Shown one piece after another: positions 13,247-25,577 of a DNA stretch of 64,000 bases. A program made the position numbers and the translations under genes. Under the pieces are notes generated by a model that made no database searches, was not told the DNA's origin, and was given only the letters and a program-made list of their open reading frames with translations. The stretch is from Mansonella perstans (Eukaryota; Nematoda; Chromadorea; Rhabditida; Onchocercidae), in NCBI GenBank assembly GCA_037074765.1, contig JBAMDO010000572.1:248001-312000 (forward strand), in the 5' to 3' direction. Each line of letters starts with the position of its first letter. Position 1 is the stretch's first letter.

Positions 13247-16200
13247 TCATAATTTGAAAAATTGAACACTTCTTGCACTCGTTGTTGACACATCAAGAAA
13301 GATCGAACAAGTTAAAATAAAAAGAAAAAGCAATATAGATAAAGGCCAAGATATCCTCTGGATCGTTCGGCTACCGTTACGCAGAGCCAGATCTGGAAAT
13401 AAAACTGTGACAGTTCTATATTTCAGGAATGAAATTTGACAGGTTCAGCACCAAAGATTGGATTGATAAGGCCAAATTTTATGTTTGTGCAAACTGCTTT
13501 TAAAAGTCGTAAAATTTACTTTTAAACTTCTTGATTTCTTTTGTTAAGTATCTTACTTTTTTGCAGTTGCAAAAACTAAACTTTGCAACACGACCGATTT
13601 GTGAGATTCGGCTTGGCACCATCAAACAAAGGTAGTAAGTTTTGATGAAGCTCATAAATTCAGGATGACTATGGAATATTGCAAAACAAAATGGATTGCT
13701 TATTAAAATCAACTTGTTTTCGCTTACCCGGAGATGAGCTATTGAGCTAATGATCTTTACAGAGGTGCTTTTATGTGATAAAATTTAATTAAGAATTTAG
13801 TTTAACTGTTCCAAGACATAAATGATTTTTTGGAATGAAATGCAAATTAATTTGCTTCGGAATGGTTGAAGAAAATACATCGAAAACGAAACGAACGAGC
13901 AGGGAAATGATTTGAAGGTCATTATATAAAATACACAAGCCATGTTGGGTTAGAAGATGAAGAAATCTAATTTTTACCAGATAATTAAAAAGAGAATAAA
14001 TTAATTTGATTTCGTTTATTTCATGAATGAGGAACAAAGTGAGACAGGGAGTTCCGGTTTTCATGTAGAAATTACTTGTATTGAAGTGAAGCATATGAGT
14101 TGATTCGGGTGCATCCACAGTTCTGCATGAATAATTTCCATCATCTTCACTTGAGGCGTGAAGAATCCGTAACGTATGAACGATCGCTCTACTGCCTCTC
14201 TTTACTTCTGATATGTATTCTGAAAAATTCTCATCTCAATGCGTATTACAGTAATGAAGAAGTTTATTCAGTTCATTTCACTTACTAAAGTGTTCAGAAA
14301 TGCATGTGGAGTTGTACACATAAAAGAAATTCCACGTAAATGTCAAAAAGATAGATTGATTAGTGAAGCTTAAGTAATTTAATTTTATTGATATTCTGCT
14401 CCTATTAAATTTCAATTTTCAACGCTAACTTTTAGTATTTTTAAAATCAATTGGTTGCCCATCTCTACACCATTCCACTTCAGCATTTATACTGTTTGTT
14501 TCATTACCAACTGTTATAGTGCAATTCAGGAGCACTTCATTGCCAATCATATTGGCCATTAAGTTTGTCGTACGCCCTGAAAGCTCAGAACAAAACTTGG
14601 AAAAACATTTTAATATTCAATCGAAATGAAGCAAACCTGTGATTAATTCGAATGATTTTTTTGGCTTTTAAAAAAATTTACTTATTTCTAAGGAATTAAG
14701 TTAATGATGTTCATTAATGACAAGCAGCCATTTATCTCCCTCGTAATTTTAAATAAACCAAGGCTTCATTTTTGTATATTTTATAGTACTTTACTTTTGA
14801 ATATTATACTTACTATTATACTGATAAAATTATTGATACATTAACACTATTACTGATTTAATTACATAATTACAAGATGAAGTATATAAAGCCTGAAAAT
14901 ATAGCATCCTTTCATTTTCAGAAAAAGATTTTGCCACGGTATTTCTTTTGATATCACTGTAGAAGAAATGCTTTATATATTTGTATTGTACGTAAAAAGC
15001 GGTGTATTAACATTAAAACATTTTTGATTCAATAAAAATTAAATTTTGTATCATAGGAAATGGAAATATTTAAGAACATATTGTTTGCGGGGCAACAAGT
15101 GCTATAAAAAATAATTTAGATGAAATTCAAATATACAATATTTAAGTGAATTGAATTTCAAAATCAGTTGCAAGAATGAAAACGTGAGAGCAAATAATTT
15201 TCTACAATTTTATTGGTTACCAAATAATAAAATTCATTTTTTTAAATGCCAAGAAGTTAAATTATGCATTCTTGTATATTTATTTCTCTGCACAAAAACA
15301 TTAAGAATTAAATGTTCAAAAAATAAAATAATTACTTGCTGGTGGAGATGATGCTTTGAGATTGCGCTTTTCTGAAAAACACAAATTGGTATAAATTCAA
15401 AAAAATCAAATTCGGATCGGTACATTGCATCGAAGGAAATATTCGAATCAGATAGGGCAACCTCTTAAGTATAGCCATCACTGTTTATTTGAGCCAGAAA
15501 AACTAGACCAGAGAAGACAATCATGATATCCAAGTTATTTAGAGAGATATTATATTTCTTGTGGTTTTAATATCGATTTTCGGAAATATTTCGAATCAGT
15601 AGCTTGCTTTTCTGCTGCCGTAAGTTTTGGCTTGTAACACTTACCGATTACATTCAAATATACGGCATAGACAGTACTTATCGGTTCGGTATTCACTTCA
15701 CATAAATAACAACCGGAATCTGAGATTTCTGCTCGTCTATAAATATCAAATCAGTGGAAACATTAATGAAAATAATTATTCATTGCAAAACATACAAACT
15801 AATAAATTCTTATGAACTTCTATACCGACCATTTCCAATAGATAAATATTCACACAGTAAAATTTTTAAATAAGCTTATAAAAGATCTTAACTAAATTGT
15901 TACAAAATTCGAGCAGAAGTTCCCAAGTACACTATCATATCAAGTTAGATAGCTCGTTGTCATGCACTTAGCTACTACATTTTCACTTTCACTAAGCTAC
16001 AGGTGGATTATTCTTCGGATCAAAATAGAATTAAAGAATTCAAGTGACAAATATCCCCTTGGAAAGCACACCAAATACTAAATGAATCACAAATATTAAC
16101 GCAAAGCAAAAATCAGACGTAAGGCATCATTAAACTTGCCTAATAATTAACACCCAATCAACTTCAGATGGTTCGAGCGATATCTGAAATCTGGAATCAG

Positions 16201-19200
16201 TGGTAAATGATTGCTCACCAGCAGTTAATAAAGCTTCGTCACGCAAACGTGTCCAGGCCACCAGAAATAAATTCATATCAGAAAGCAGTTTGAATTTTTA
16301 AGAAGTGTCAAAAAAAATTTTTTTAAGCATGTATTGATTAAAATTTTGCGAAAGGATTATAACGAACAATCAAAAATAACTGATAATCAATAAATGGAAT
16401 CAGAGGTAGACAGAAATCTTCGACTAAGAAGAAAGAAATCCTTCTAATTCAACAACAAGTTGGAGGATCAATAATCTAATACCATATTTTGCTTTAGATG
16501 CGGTATTATGCAATGAAGATAAGCGGGTTCATGCAGCAAGACTTGAACGACCCGTTGCTGTATGCCTCTAGGTCTTTGTGTATCTTCGTTCAATCGTTCC
16601 ATCAATGAACATTCCCGATATTTCTCTTCTGTAGTCAGAGATTGAATATCTAAAAATAAATTTGTTGAGGATATGATTATATACAATAAAATTTTTCAGT
16701 AAACAAAAGCTGAAAAAGTCCATTTTTTGCTTAAAAAATACTGCTCATATTCTGAAATGATTTATTACAATGCATAAAAAAAAAGAATCCAAAAAATATC
16801 CGAATCTTCCTTTGATTGACTTTTATTGCATAGTAATCGGATTACACAGTCAATTAGAAATTGCAAAAGAGAAGCGGGAGAAATAAGTTTTCAAAGCTTT
16901 ATTCTTTGCGAGTTTTAAAATTCCAAAAAAAATGTCTCCAAGGGAAGTATCTATCATTCATATGGAGGAGGCCTTCTTGCAAATATTCCTTGGGGTTTCG
17001 GTAAAAATCTCGATTTTTTTTTAGGCGCAGAATTTATATAATACATTTTAGTTTTTTTTTTTTTGATGCATATGTTGAGTTTAAATTCTACGCTTTTTTT
17101 TCTACTTCCTTTACTTTCCGTTTCCATTTTCCATTCCTCATAATTACCAGCTTGTAAAAATGCAATTTCAAATTTCCATTTTGTGTAAAATATTGAGATA
17201 TAAGTGGTCATTGTTCCTATACAACTATTACTATCGATGTCCTATTCTGCATTTTCAAAATTTCTCTTTTCATAGAAAAGAAAAAAAATGGTTCTCTAGT
17301 CTGTAATTTCATTTGACATATCAGTCGCAAGGACTTTTTTTTTTGTCATGAAAACAATTTTATTTTATAGAGAGTGAGTCACTGTGTTAATATTTCCTGA
17401 AACGTTACATTTCCCTGTGAAATTTCATCTTACATTTCGCAGTACCAATTCAATCCGGTTGTCCTATACTTTAAGTTTTTAACGTGATTCAAGCATATCT
17501 CTTTTTCCTGTCTAATAAATTCTGTGTTTCAAATAGCTGGGACATAAAAAGAGAGGAGGACCGAGACGATTATGACAGGGAATAGTTCACTGCTTTGTGG
17601 CTATTTTGGCTAAAAGATTTATCATGTCAATTTGGACACTACCAATTTGACGTGTATGAGACTGAGATATAGGGGAGACTAGTCATTAGGCCACGTAAAA
17701 CAAAACCAAACCATTCATTTGGGAAAGATGATGGAACGAATAATTTATTTAGGAATAACGACAAAAGCCTAACAATCGAACCACACTGATTATCCCTTAG
17801 GGATCAGAAGAGTGAGGTGGAAATTTTGCATAAAACCAAAGGCTTTGTATCATATAGTGACTGAGAGTCGAAGGTTACTGATGCTAAATTGGTCACTGTT
17901 CATGCAAGATTTTTTTTAGATGCGAAGATGTATCAAACAAAATTGCTTTAAAAGTATGCTTGCTGGGTTCAAAAGATTTAATTTGCATTCCTTAAATCAT
18001 TTTAATTATTATATTATTAAACATCAACCGGATTATTTTTTCTTAATTTTAACCATATTTGGATTAGATTGGACTTTAAAGAACTCTGTAAGATTTGAAA
18101 TGTTCAGTTTGATGCTTGCCAAGAATAATTGAAATACCAGAATTTCTTTAAAACTCCCAGCTTTTGCTTCTCCAATATGAGACTTATAAAGATGAAGGTA
18201 CTGAAACGAAAAATTTTGAAATCGTTCTCGTCAGATTCTTGTGCGCATGTCAAGCTTATGTAATCATTCATTGCTTTTTCTCTCCGGAATGTCGATGAAA
18301 AGACCAGTGTCAAGAACTAATCTTCAATTGATCGTAATTAATTGGCATTCATGATATGAATCCACAAAATGGCCAGGTGGTTAGCAAAGAGGATGCAAAA
18401 TATATTTGTAAGCAGAATATATTTCTTCTGAAACATTTTTTGAACTACGGCAACTATTCTAATGAGCCCAATTAGATTAATGATGATAAGTTTTGTGATA
18501 TGCCAAATGCATCATTTTTGAAACATGATATTGACTTCGAAATTCAACAATTAATATTTTCAATTGTTATAGGTTGCTAGAAATCAAACTTAATAATTAA
18601 AAGTATCACAATTATAAAGTTATAAGTTGATACTTTTCTCTAATACACAAATAATATTAATTGATAGCGTTATGAGAGCATGGTTATTAATTAGCTGATT
18701 ATACTTCTGGGATTTTAATGAGTCTTACTATTAATATTTCAAATGATGAAGACAGATGGCCTCGCTAAACATCCTAATACATTTCATCTATGGTTCATTG
18801 GATTCATAAACTTTCCACTGATAAATGATCATTTCAGTCTCTTTCTTTAACAGTTAGGGAATTTTGGAAAGTTTTCGCTAAAGAGAGTCTCTTTTCCAAA
18901 ATAGTTACAAATTTAACATATTGAAAATAAATTTAAGTAAAATGCCTGGACTAAATCAATGGTTTTCATCCTCGTTAAATTCCAAAACTCGCCATTTTGG
19001 CTCGCTTTAAATAATTGAGTTTAGGTCAGCGCCAATATAATTTAAAATATAATTATTGAAGACTATTGCAATGGGCCATTTAATTTCATTTCTTAGAGTT
19101 ATAAGCTTTATTAATTATTTATTCAAGTTTCAAATTTCACTTTTAAATTACTTGTAGAATATAGATTCTATAACTTCTCGAAAAGTTCCACCAACTATAT

Positions 19201-19962
19201 TCGTATAGTTGTTAACTATGCGGTTAGTGGTGATTTCTGACATTTAATAAGCAGTTAATAATGAAACAATAATAGACAAAACTCAGTACTTAACAAAGAG
19301 AAGGATCCCAAACTCAACGGTACTTCGTTTTTCCCTTTCCTTTCTTGTCTATTTGTTCGGAACCGCGTTGGTCAATCAATTTCAATTATTGTGATTTGAA
19401 AATTTAGTGATGAGAAAAAAACCTTAGCACTTTTTTTTGGAAAAAATCTATCAAAAATCCAACGATTCCCTTCCCTTGTCATTGTTTTTAACTGTAGTGT
19501 GAGAAAAATGATTCATTAGCATTTTCTCCTTGGCATCAAACCTTTCATAGGACTTGTTTGCAGACTTCTTTATTACTTTGTTATACTTAATGATTAATCG
19601 TGATTTCTTGCACTTATTCATTTACCAAAAATAGAACAGACCTATTCTTCAATGAATTTTAAATTCAATTTAAGCATTGTTTTATCCAAACCCAAATTGC
19701 ATATTCTGTTGCATTTACAAGTATTTTCTAAAATATGTGTCGCTGTAATCAGTTTAAGGACATCCAAAGCCCATAAGCTATTACAAAGTTTTTACAAATG
19801 ATATAAAATCCTGATAGGATCAGTTGCTTAAACTTATGTAGATTTAGTATGTTTGTTTTAATTGGATCTTTTTCAACAGAGAAAAAAAAAGTGAGCAAAA
19901 TTACAGAAATTCATACCTTGTAAACAGAAGAATATCGCGAAAAGTGTAGTAACTAAAGCCAT
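13247..19962 (-). CDS. zig-8: ZIG-8-like two-immunoglobulin-domain surface protein
   Basis: Eight exons give 299 residues with closed phase: 19962-19917, 16649-16483, 16261-16140, 15736-15645, 15371-15336, 14576-14430, 14219-14076 and 13392-13247. The signal peptide is MALVTTLFAIFFCLQ. Ig domain 1 has Cys62 and Cys124 (AYLHC, GCYLC) and the core VAWTR. Ig domain 2 has Cys173 and Cys235 (VLLNC, GNYSC). Phrases such as TNLMANMIGNEVLLNCT and RRAEISDSGCYLCEVN closely follow C. elegans ZIG-8, the nematode relative of insect Dpr proteins in neuronal recognition. The last exon adds a hydrophobic stretch (266-284), suggesting membrane or GPI anchoring; that exon is the least certain. Intron 1 is 3.3 kb. 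Intron 3 is GC-AG (ag|gcaagt). Intron 2 appears to end in TG instead of AG. Confidence 0.88.
16262..16482 (-). other. zig-8: zig-8 intron 2 with an apparent GT-TG boundary
   Basis: The coding frame requires the join AATATG|GTGGCC. The donor is atg|gtatta, but the acceptor reads tttatttctg|gtggcc, with TG where AG is expected. No AG occurs in the minus-strand sequence for well over 50 bases upstream. The next AG inside the exon would delete the core Ig residues VAW. Either a rare GT-TG intron, a sequence error, or a damaging allele would explain it. Confidence 0.6.
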
Positions 19963-22900
19963 AATAGAAATCGAAGCATTTGAAGCATTGTAAACAAATT
20001 AGGCCAATAGCGTCCAAAAATAATATACAAAGATGTGGATGCCAACTGACACTGGCTACTGCGACGACAAAAGCCAATGTCCTTCACTTCTGTCCTTTTG
20101 GACAGTAATAACAGGAATTATATGCACTTCCGGTAACAGGTGCGATAAACTTTGCCACTAATGAATGAAATTTCCGAAATTTTTTAGAATTTTATAATTC
20201 AATTAACAGATTAAAAAAAGCTCAAAGTACAGAACATGTTGAAGTATTTTAGTCAGTTAGACTTAGTTTGAAAAGTTAGAAAACAAAATTGACCCAAAAC
20301 TGAAAGTTAAAAAACAAAATTTATAGACTATTTCCCAAGTTATGTCACAAAACCAACAATTTACCTACATATGCGCATTTACATCCATGAATAGACATGA
20401 TGAATGGCTTCCTCCATTTGGAAACTCATTCATCAAGTCCAAAGGAGGTCAACCATGGCACATCTCACTGGACTTATTGCTATTCAACCTAAAGCTAATT
20501 ACGCTTAATCCTTTATGATATGCATACATAATTAAGATTATAATGCAATAGCAAAAAATGTTCCAGAAAACTAATAATTCTTGAACGAAGCAAAATCTCA
20601 ACATTTGCCGAATCAATGACAGATTCAGATTCACCTGAGCAGCTGCTGGATCGTAAAAAATTCATTTAATGTCCAATTGTGATAAACACATTTGAATAAT
20701 TACGGAATCGGTAATAATTCCATGTTTTATTCACGTATATACGAATTCAACAGTGAGTAAATGCTGAAAGAGTTGAATTAATTTATTTGTCAAGGTATTA
20801 AATCAATTACATAACAAACGAAATTTGACAAAAAAAAGCAATGGACAAACAAATAGACGAAGTGATGGAATAGTTATTGTTACTTTTTTCTCCACTTCTT
20901 AGAACTATTCTGAATGCTAAAAAGTAAGTTGTTCAGCTACGATGAAGGGAATTCAAGTGAGATTCTGAGCTTCAGCAAAAATTCAAGAACAATAGTCACT
21001 GGAATTAGCTGCAGTAAGACTGGGACAATAATGCATAACTATCGCTATCGTAGTCATCATTTGTTGGCACATCTAATGACGATAACGCCCCTTGTGATCA
21101 AATAAATTTTCGCATACACACTTGCCTCAATTCGCCTGTACTGTTTTATCTTTCAGAGTATTTATACTTATCTCCTACCATTATCATCACATATATAAAA
21201 AAGATCATCAGCCTGACAACCATAATCTATGCTTTCATTTTCTGGAACGCTAATTAAATTTGTTAGCGAGAAAAATTTTTACCATCACTCAAAGCAATTT
21301 TCATAAATTCACTATCAAAATTAGAAATGATTCAATTTTCGACTGCATCAAAAAAAAAGTGAAAAGAGAAAGGTCGGAATGCTGAATTCGTTAAATATCG
21401 ATAAACAAAACGAAACGAGATTGGTAAGAATGAAAAAATGGACTGTATTTATTTCTTTTTTGAAAAAGACAAGATAAGGTCCTCCGATTTCTGCAATAAT
21501 TAAGTTTAGGCAGATTAACTGTCCATGTGCAATATGCGCTTATTACCATCTGCGCTATTGTCAAAACCCAATTTTAAAAAAAAAAAATTTCACAAATAAT
21601 GCAGATGTCATTTTAAATCCTTTATTTAATCCAGTTATTGTAATTTTAAATGTTTATGTCATCATTAAGCAAGTACTGACGATTAATAGCCTTATTTGAA
21701 ATTTTGAGATGAAATTAAGAATTTATTTTTGATTTAAAACTTTTTCGCCCTATTAACGCAGTATCACTGGAATTTGAATTGGTCACTGAAATTCAATGAC
21801 ATGGTAAGCATACATTAAAAATGATTCCCACTCTCTTCCCTCAAACGAATATTCATTGAGATGAATTTATAATGAAAAATGTCTTTTATTTGCAGTCGTA
21901 GATTGTACATATACGTCTAATTACACAGTTGTCAACGTGGAATGGAACAAAAGCAATCTTGTCATATGAAACAAAAGTAACAATCATAATAATTAATTAT
22001 TTCCTTTTCTTTCGTAATCAAATTAACACTTGAATAGATCTATCAGTTTTCAAAAACATAGTCAGTTTAGATGAAGCTGGTGATATTACGGTAAATTTTG
22101 TAAACGTACAGAATTTGTTAAGATTACTAAAGATTATTAATGACTATCAGTACTTGAATTTTGGTTAGGAAATTTTTTGAAACTAGATTTGCATATCATA
22201 TTTTAAAACTCAAAAAAATTACAAATAAAAACTAAATTCACAACATGGACTGGGCGATAAAAAAAGTGTGACTCTGTAGAAAAATGCCGATTGAATGTAG
22301 GAATAACCGGATGTTATCAATGGGAAGCAGGAATTGTTCCAAATCCATTCTTCCATTCTATCAGTTAGTAGTTAACGTTTAACAACAAATAATATACTGA
22401 ATGTTTTCAGGTATTGCTTTCATTTTATTCATTGAAAATCAAATAAAACAACTGACGAAGTGAAAAATGAAAAAAGATATCTAAGGAAAAAATCTAGGTT
22501 AGGATGACAAAGTTAGAGTATCTTTTATTGCACTTCAACTAGACAGTTTCGATTAATTTCAAATTTTCAACAGTGTTCGTAAGATGAAATTTGAAAGAAG
22601 ATATATCATCATTTCGCATATTTTCGGACTACTATTTTTTGCTATAATGAAGAAATGATAAAAGATTTGATTTGATTTTGAAATTGCCATCATGTTTATT
22701 TGATGGCAATTTAACCCTAAAAAATTGCAATGCAATCCAATGATAAGATATTTGGTATGAAATGTTTGTAAGTCGAACATTTATGATTTTGAATTCAATT
22801 TTCCTTTCTTGATTAATTTGCAGTGATTATTGAAATGAACCATAATAAGGATTCGCTTTTTTTTTTCAACGAAAAAAATCAGAGCGTATGAAATACGAAC

Positions 22901-23569
22901 TGAAATTTTACAAAGAGAGTTTACTCTTAAATCTCGTGATGCGATTTTAGCATAAATCAGCATTTCATTTGAAATACGATGTTTTTATCCGAATCTTCTA
23001 TCATCAAGTAAATCAGTTATATTTGTTAAGATGAAACATATGCGCTTCTGAACTTGAAACAGTAATTAGTTGAGGAATAGGTTGATACTAATCGTAATTG
23101 TCATTATTTAATAGTTGGAATGAACAAAAAAAATTTGAAAATGAGTTTGTCATCTTCAGTTATCAAATGATGAAGCATAGAAATATTGCCTTAGATAGAC
23201 TGTCTTAATCATTTATTATTCTTTCTTGCATTTTCAGCATTTTAAGAGACCGTGAGTAAAATATGCAAAACACATATGATAACAGCAACTTTTTTAGAAT
23301 AAGAAAAATCAATAAAAATGGATTCTGCTAATTAATTTTTTTCTTTTCAGCTTCAAAAGTAATGCAAAATAAGAAGTTTGATCAGTATCTCTTGTTTTCA
23401 GTATGGAATATAAATTATCATTTGTGATACAAATATTATTCGCAACAGATCAACCTTTCCATATAGTAAACAAGGCTACTTGTGCCATAATTTTTTCATG
23501 ATTAAGATATTCTGATGCTGAATGTGACTATTTCTCCTCAACTTCAGATTAGTCTATATATCAAATGTA

Positions 23570-23662
23570 ATGGAATCTTATCGCTGTACTTTGTGTTGGC
23601 TAATTTTCCTTTCGACAATAATAAGTACAGATAATTTGCAACGTAAATATATTAACGAATAG
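23570..23662 (+). CDS. Possible 30-residue secreted peptide or signal-peptide exon
   Basis: The ORF begins MESYRCTLCWLIFLSTIIST, a good signal-peptide shape, and ends after a further ten residues (RKYINE at the end). A TTCAG acceptor lies about 25 bp upstream (ends near 23547), and a donor-like c|gtaaat occurs inside the ORF, so it could be a complete small peptide or a first exon. No downstream plus-strand exon was found. It may be chance. Confidence 0.18.
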   Translation: MESYRCTLCWLIFLSTIISTDNLQRKYINE

Positions 23663-23753
23663 GTTAGCGATGAAGATAGATGACGTAATAACAATCTTCT
23701 TTACATCTCCTATAAAACAGTTTAAGGATAGTTTAAGGATTCTCCTCTTCATT

Positions 23754-23759
23754 TTTATT
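23754..23759 (-). promoter_or_regulatory. Poly(A) signal AATAAA of the small membrane-protein gene
   Basis: AATAAA on the minus strand, 39 nt downstream of the stop codon at 23798-23800. The position suits 3' end formation. Confidence 0.55.
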
Positions 23760-23797
23760 CATTCAATTCATTTAAATAAGATCATCATACTGACTAA

Positions 23798-24849
23798 TTA
23801 CGAGTAAACCCTTTTGTTTATTTTATTAGTTTTAGTTTTACTCATCCTAATTGTTCCTGTATTTTTCTCGATTATTTAACAACTTTGCATGTCATGTCAT
23901 CGCTAAGCATACCTTTACATTTTGATTGTGACATGCAATTTTTGTAGAGTAGGATATTGTGTGCAATATTCAGTGGTAGTATAATTCCCTGAAAAATAGG
24001 AATTTGAAATGTGACGTTGAAAGAAGGCATTTTTAATGGCTAAATGGGAAACCATCATTTGCTAATATTTATTTAATACAAAAATATCCAAACTAAGGAT
24101 TAAGTATTTTAGCAGTGCAATAATCTTGATTAGACTTATCTTTTTTTCTGACACTGTCACAATTATAAATAGAAATCCTAAGAGTCAAATGATGACAATT
24201 AAAATTTGATCATTTCAACTATGAAAGAAAATGAATCGTTAAAAACTAACAAAAATAATTAGAAATGGTAAGAGTAGCTGTTTATTGTCCAAAAATGTAG
24301 CAATAAATCCCAGAATAGCTACACCAATATAGGTTACTGGTAAAGCAATAGATAATATTTTGGTAATATCATCATCATCTGTCATGTCGAAGTGTTCTAA
24401 TTTTTGGTATAATCCCAAAATTCCAACAAATACCGCAAAAGATAGCACAATATACATCCATATCTTTATGATAATCAGTTATTTTCCTCTCTATTAAAAT
24501 ATTATTTTCCAAGCTTTTTTTTTTTTTTCATGTCTGATCGATTAAGATCAGATGATTCAAATTAATGTCATTGATAAGTATATCTCATAGCAAGCTTCAT
24601 TTAGAACGAGAACAACTAATTCATGTTCCTTAAATGCAAAATATACTGTTCAAATAATTTTTCAAATCATAAAATGTTGTGAAATTTTAATGTATTCTTT
24701 TCAAAGCATAAAATACATTATTATGACTATTTCCCTATGATATTTGACCACAAAAAATGTCATTTTCCATTCTTTAATTTGTTAAAAAATTCACATAACT
24801 AAAGAAAAGTTACCTTAATGCTACAACCCAAGAATGTACTTTCAGCCAT
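23798..24849 (-). CDS. Small multi-pass membrane protein, unknown family
   Basis: Four exons give 127 residues with exact phase closure: 24849-24814, 24463-24251, 23988-23913 and 23856-23798. The N-terminus is MAESTFLGCSIK. Hydrophobic segments lie at about 14-30 (WMYIVLSFAVFVGILGL), 49-70 and 76-95, and a basic C-terminal tail follows (KTKTNKINKR). An acidic loop (DMTDDDD) follows the first segment. The start sits 2 nt after a TTGCAG acceptor, as expected for spliced-leader trans-splicing. It may be the last member of the minus-strand cluster cox-17/sec-20/psmd-10, though the gap of 728 bp is long. The last intron is 56 bp. I do not recognise the family; three helices are most likely. Confidence 0.65.
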
Positions 24850-25577
24850 TCCTGCAATCACTTAAATAATTATTTTCAAAATAAAAGGTAAACTGAAAAA
24901 AAATTTCCAAATCTAAAAATTAGTTTTTGTATATATGGAAAAAGAAAAAAAAAAATAGAGAACCACTAGATCAATCAACTATAACTGCTATCTGCGAAAT
25001 GAACAATAAAAAAATGAGTTGACTGTAAATATAAAATCTTTCTCTAATATTATTTTTTCATGTGTAATTTGCATAAAAAATTAGCTATGACAAATTGTAA
25101 TTGAAATATTCAGTATGCATAATACACCTGGAAATCATATATCGTAGCAATGCAACCTGAATATTTGACATTACTTAGAATAATCTAAATGGATAATTTA
25201 TTTTCTCAAAAACTCGGACTAAGATTGGACAGTGCAAACTGCAAATGATTAAAAAAAATGATGTAGTAAAATTCCCTTCCACGTAATTGAGACAATTATT
25301 TCAAATATGTCGGCGTATCTCTTAATTTTAATACTTTTAATTTTTCAATGCAAATGAATCATTTATAGTGGAACAGTGGAATTTAATGGAATTTATAGTG
25401 GAACAAATGAATCTTTTTTATAGTGGATGGTTAGTTTGATCAATTATATTTAATTTTGAAAAGCAAAGAAATCATTTTGAAAGCACTAAATTAATTTGCA
25501 TAAAACACAACAAATCGAAAAAGAGTTTACTATTAAACAAAGAATAAATTGGAAATTACAACAACATTAACAGTAAA
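24850..25577. other. Gap between PSMD10 and the small membrane-protein gene
   Basis: 728 bp with no gene. It contains three short repeats of tttatagtgga between about 25360 and 25430, and presumably the PSMD10 3' UTR. Nothing else is seen. Confidence 0.5.

Larger units (their letters stand above)
19963..23797. other. Intergenic region 5' of zig-8, no convincing gene
   Basis: About 3.8 kb of AT-rich DNA between the zig-8 start (minus strand, reading left) and the 3' end of the small membrane-protein gene. Several 60-75 codon ORFs occur on both strands without splice sites that join into anything protein-like. The only stretch worth marking is a short ORF with a signal-peptide-like start at 23570-23662. 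The zig-8 promoter should lie at the left end. Confidence 0.5.
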
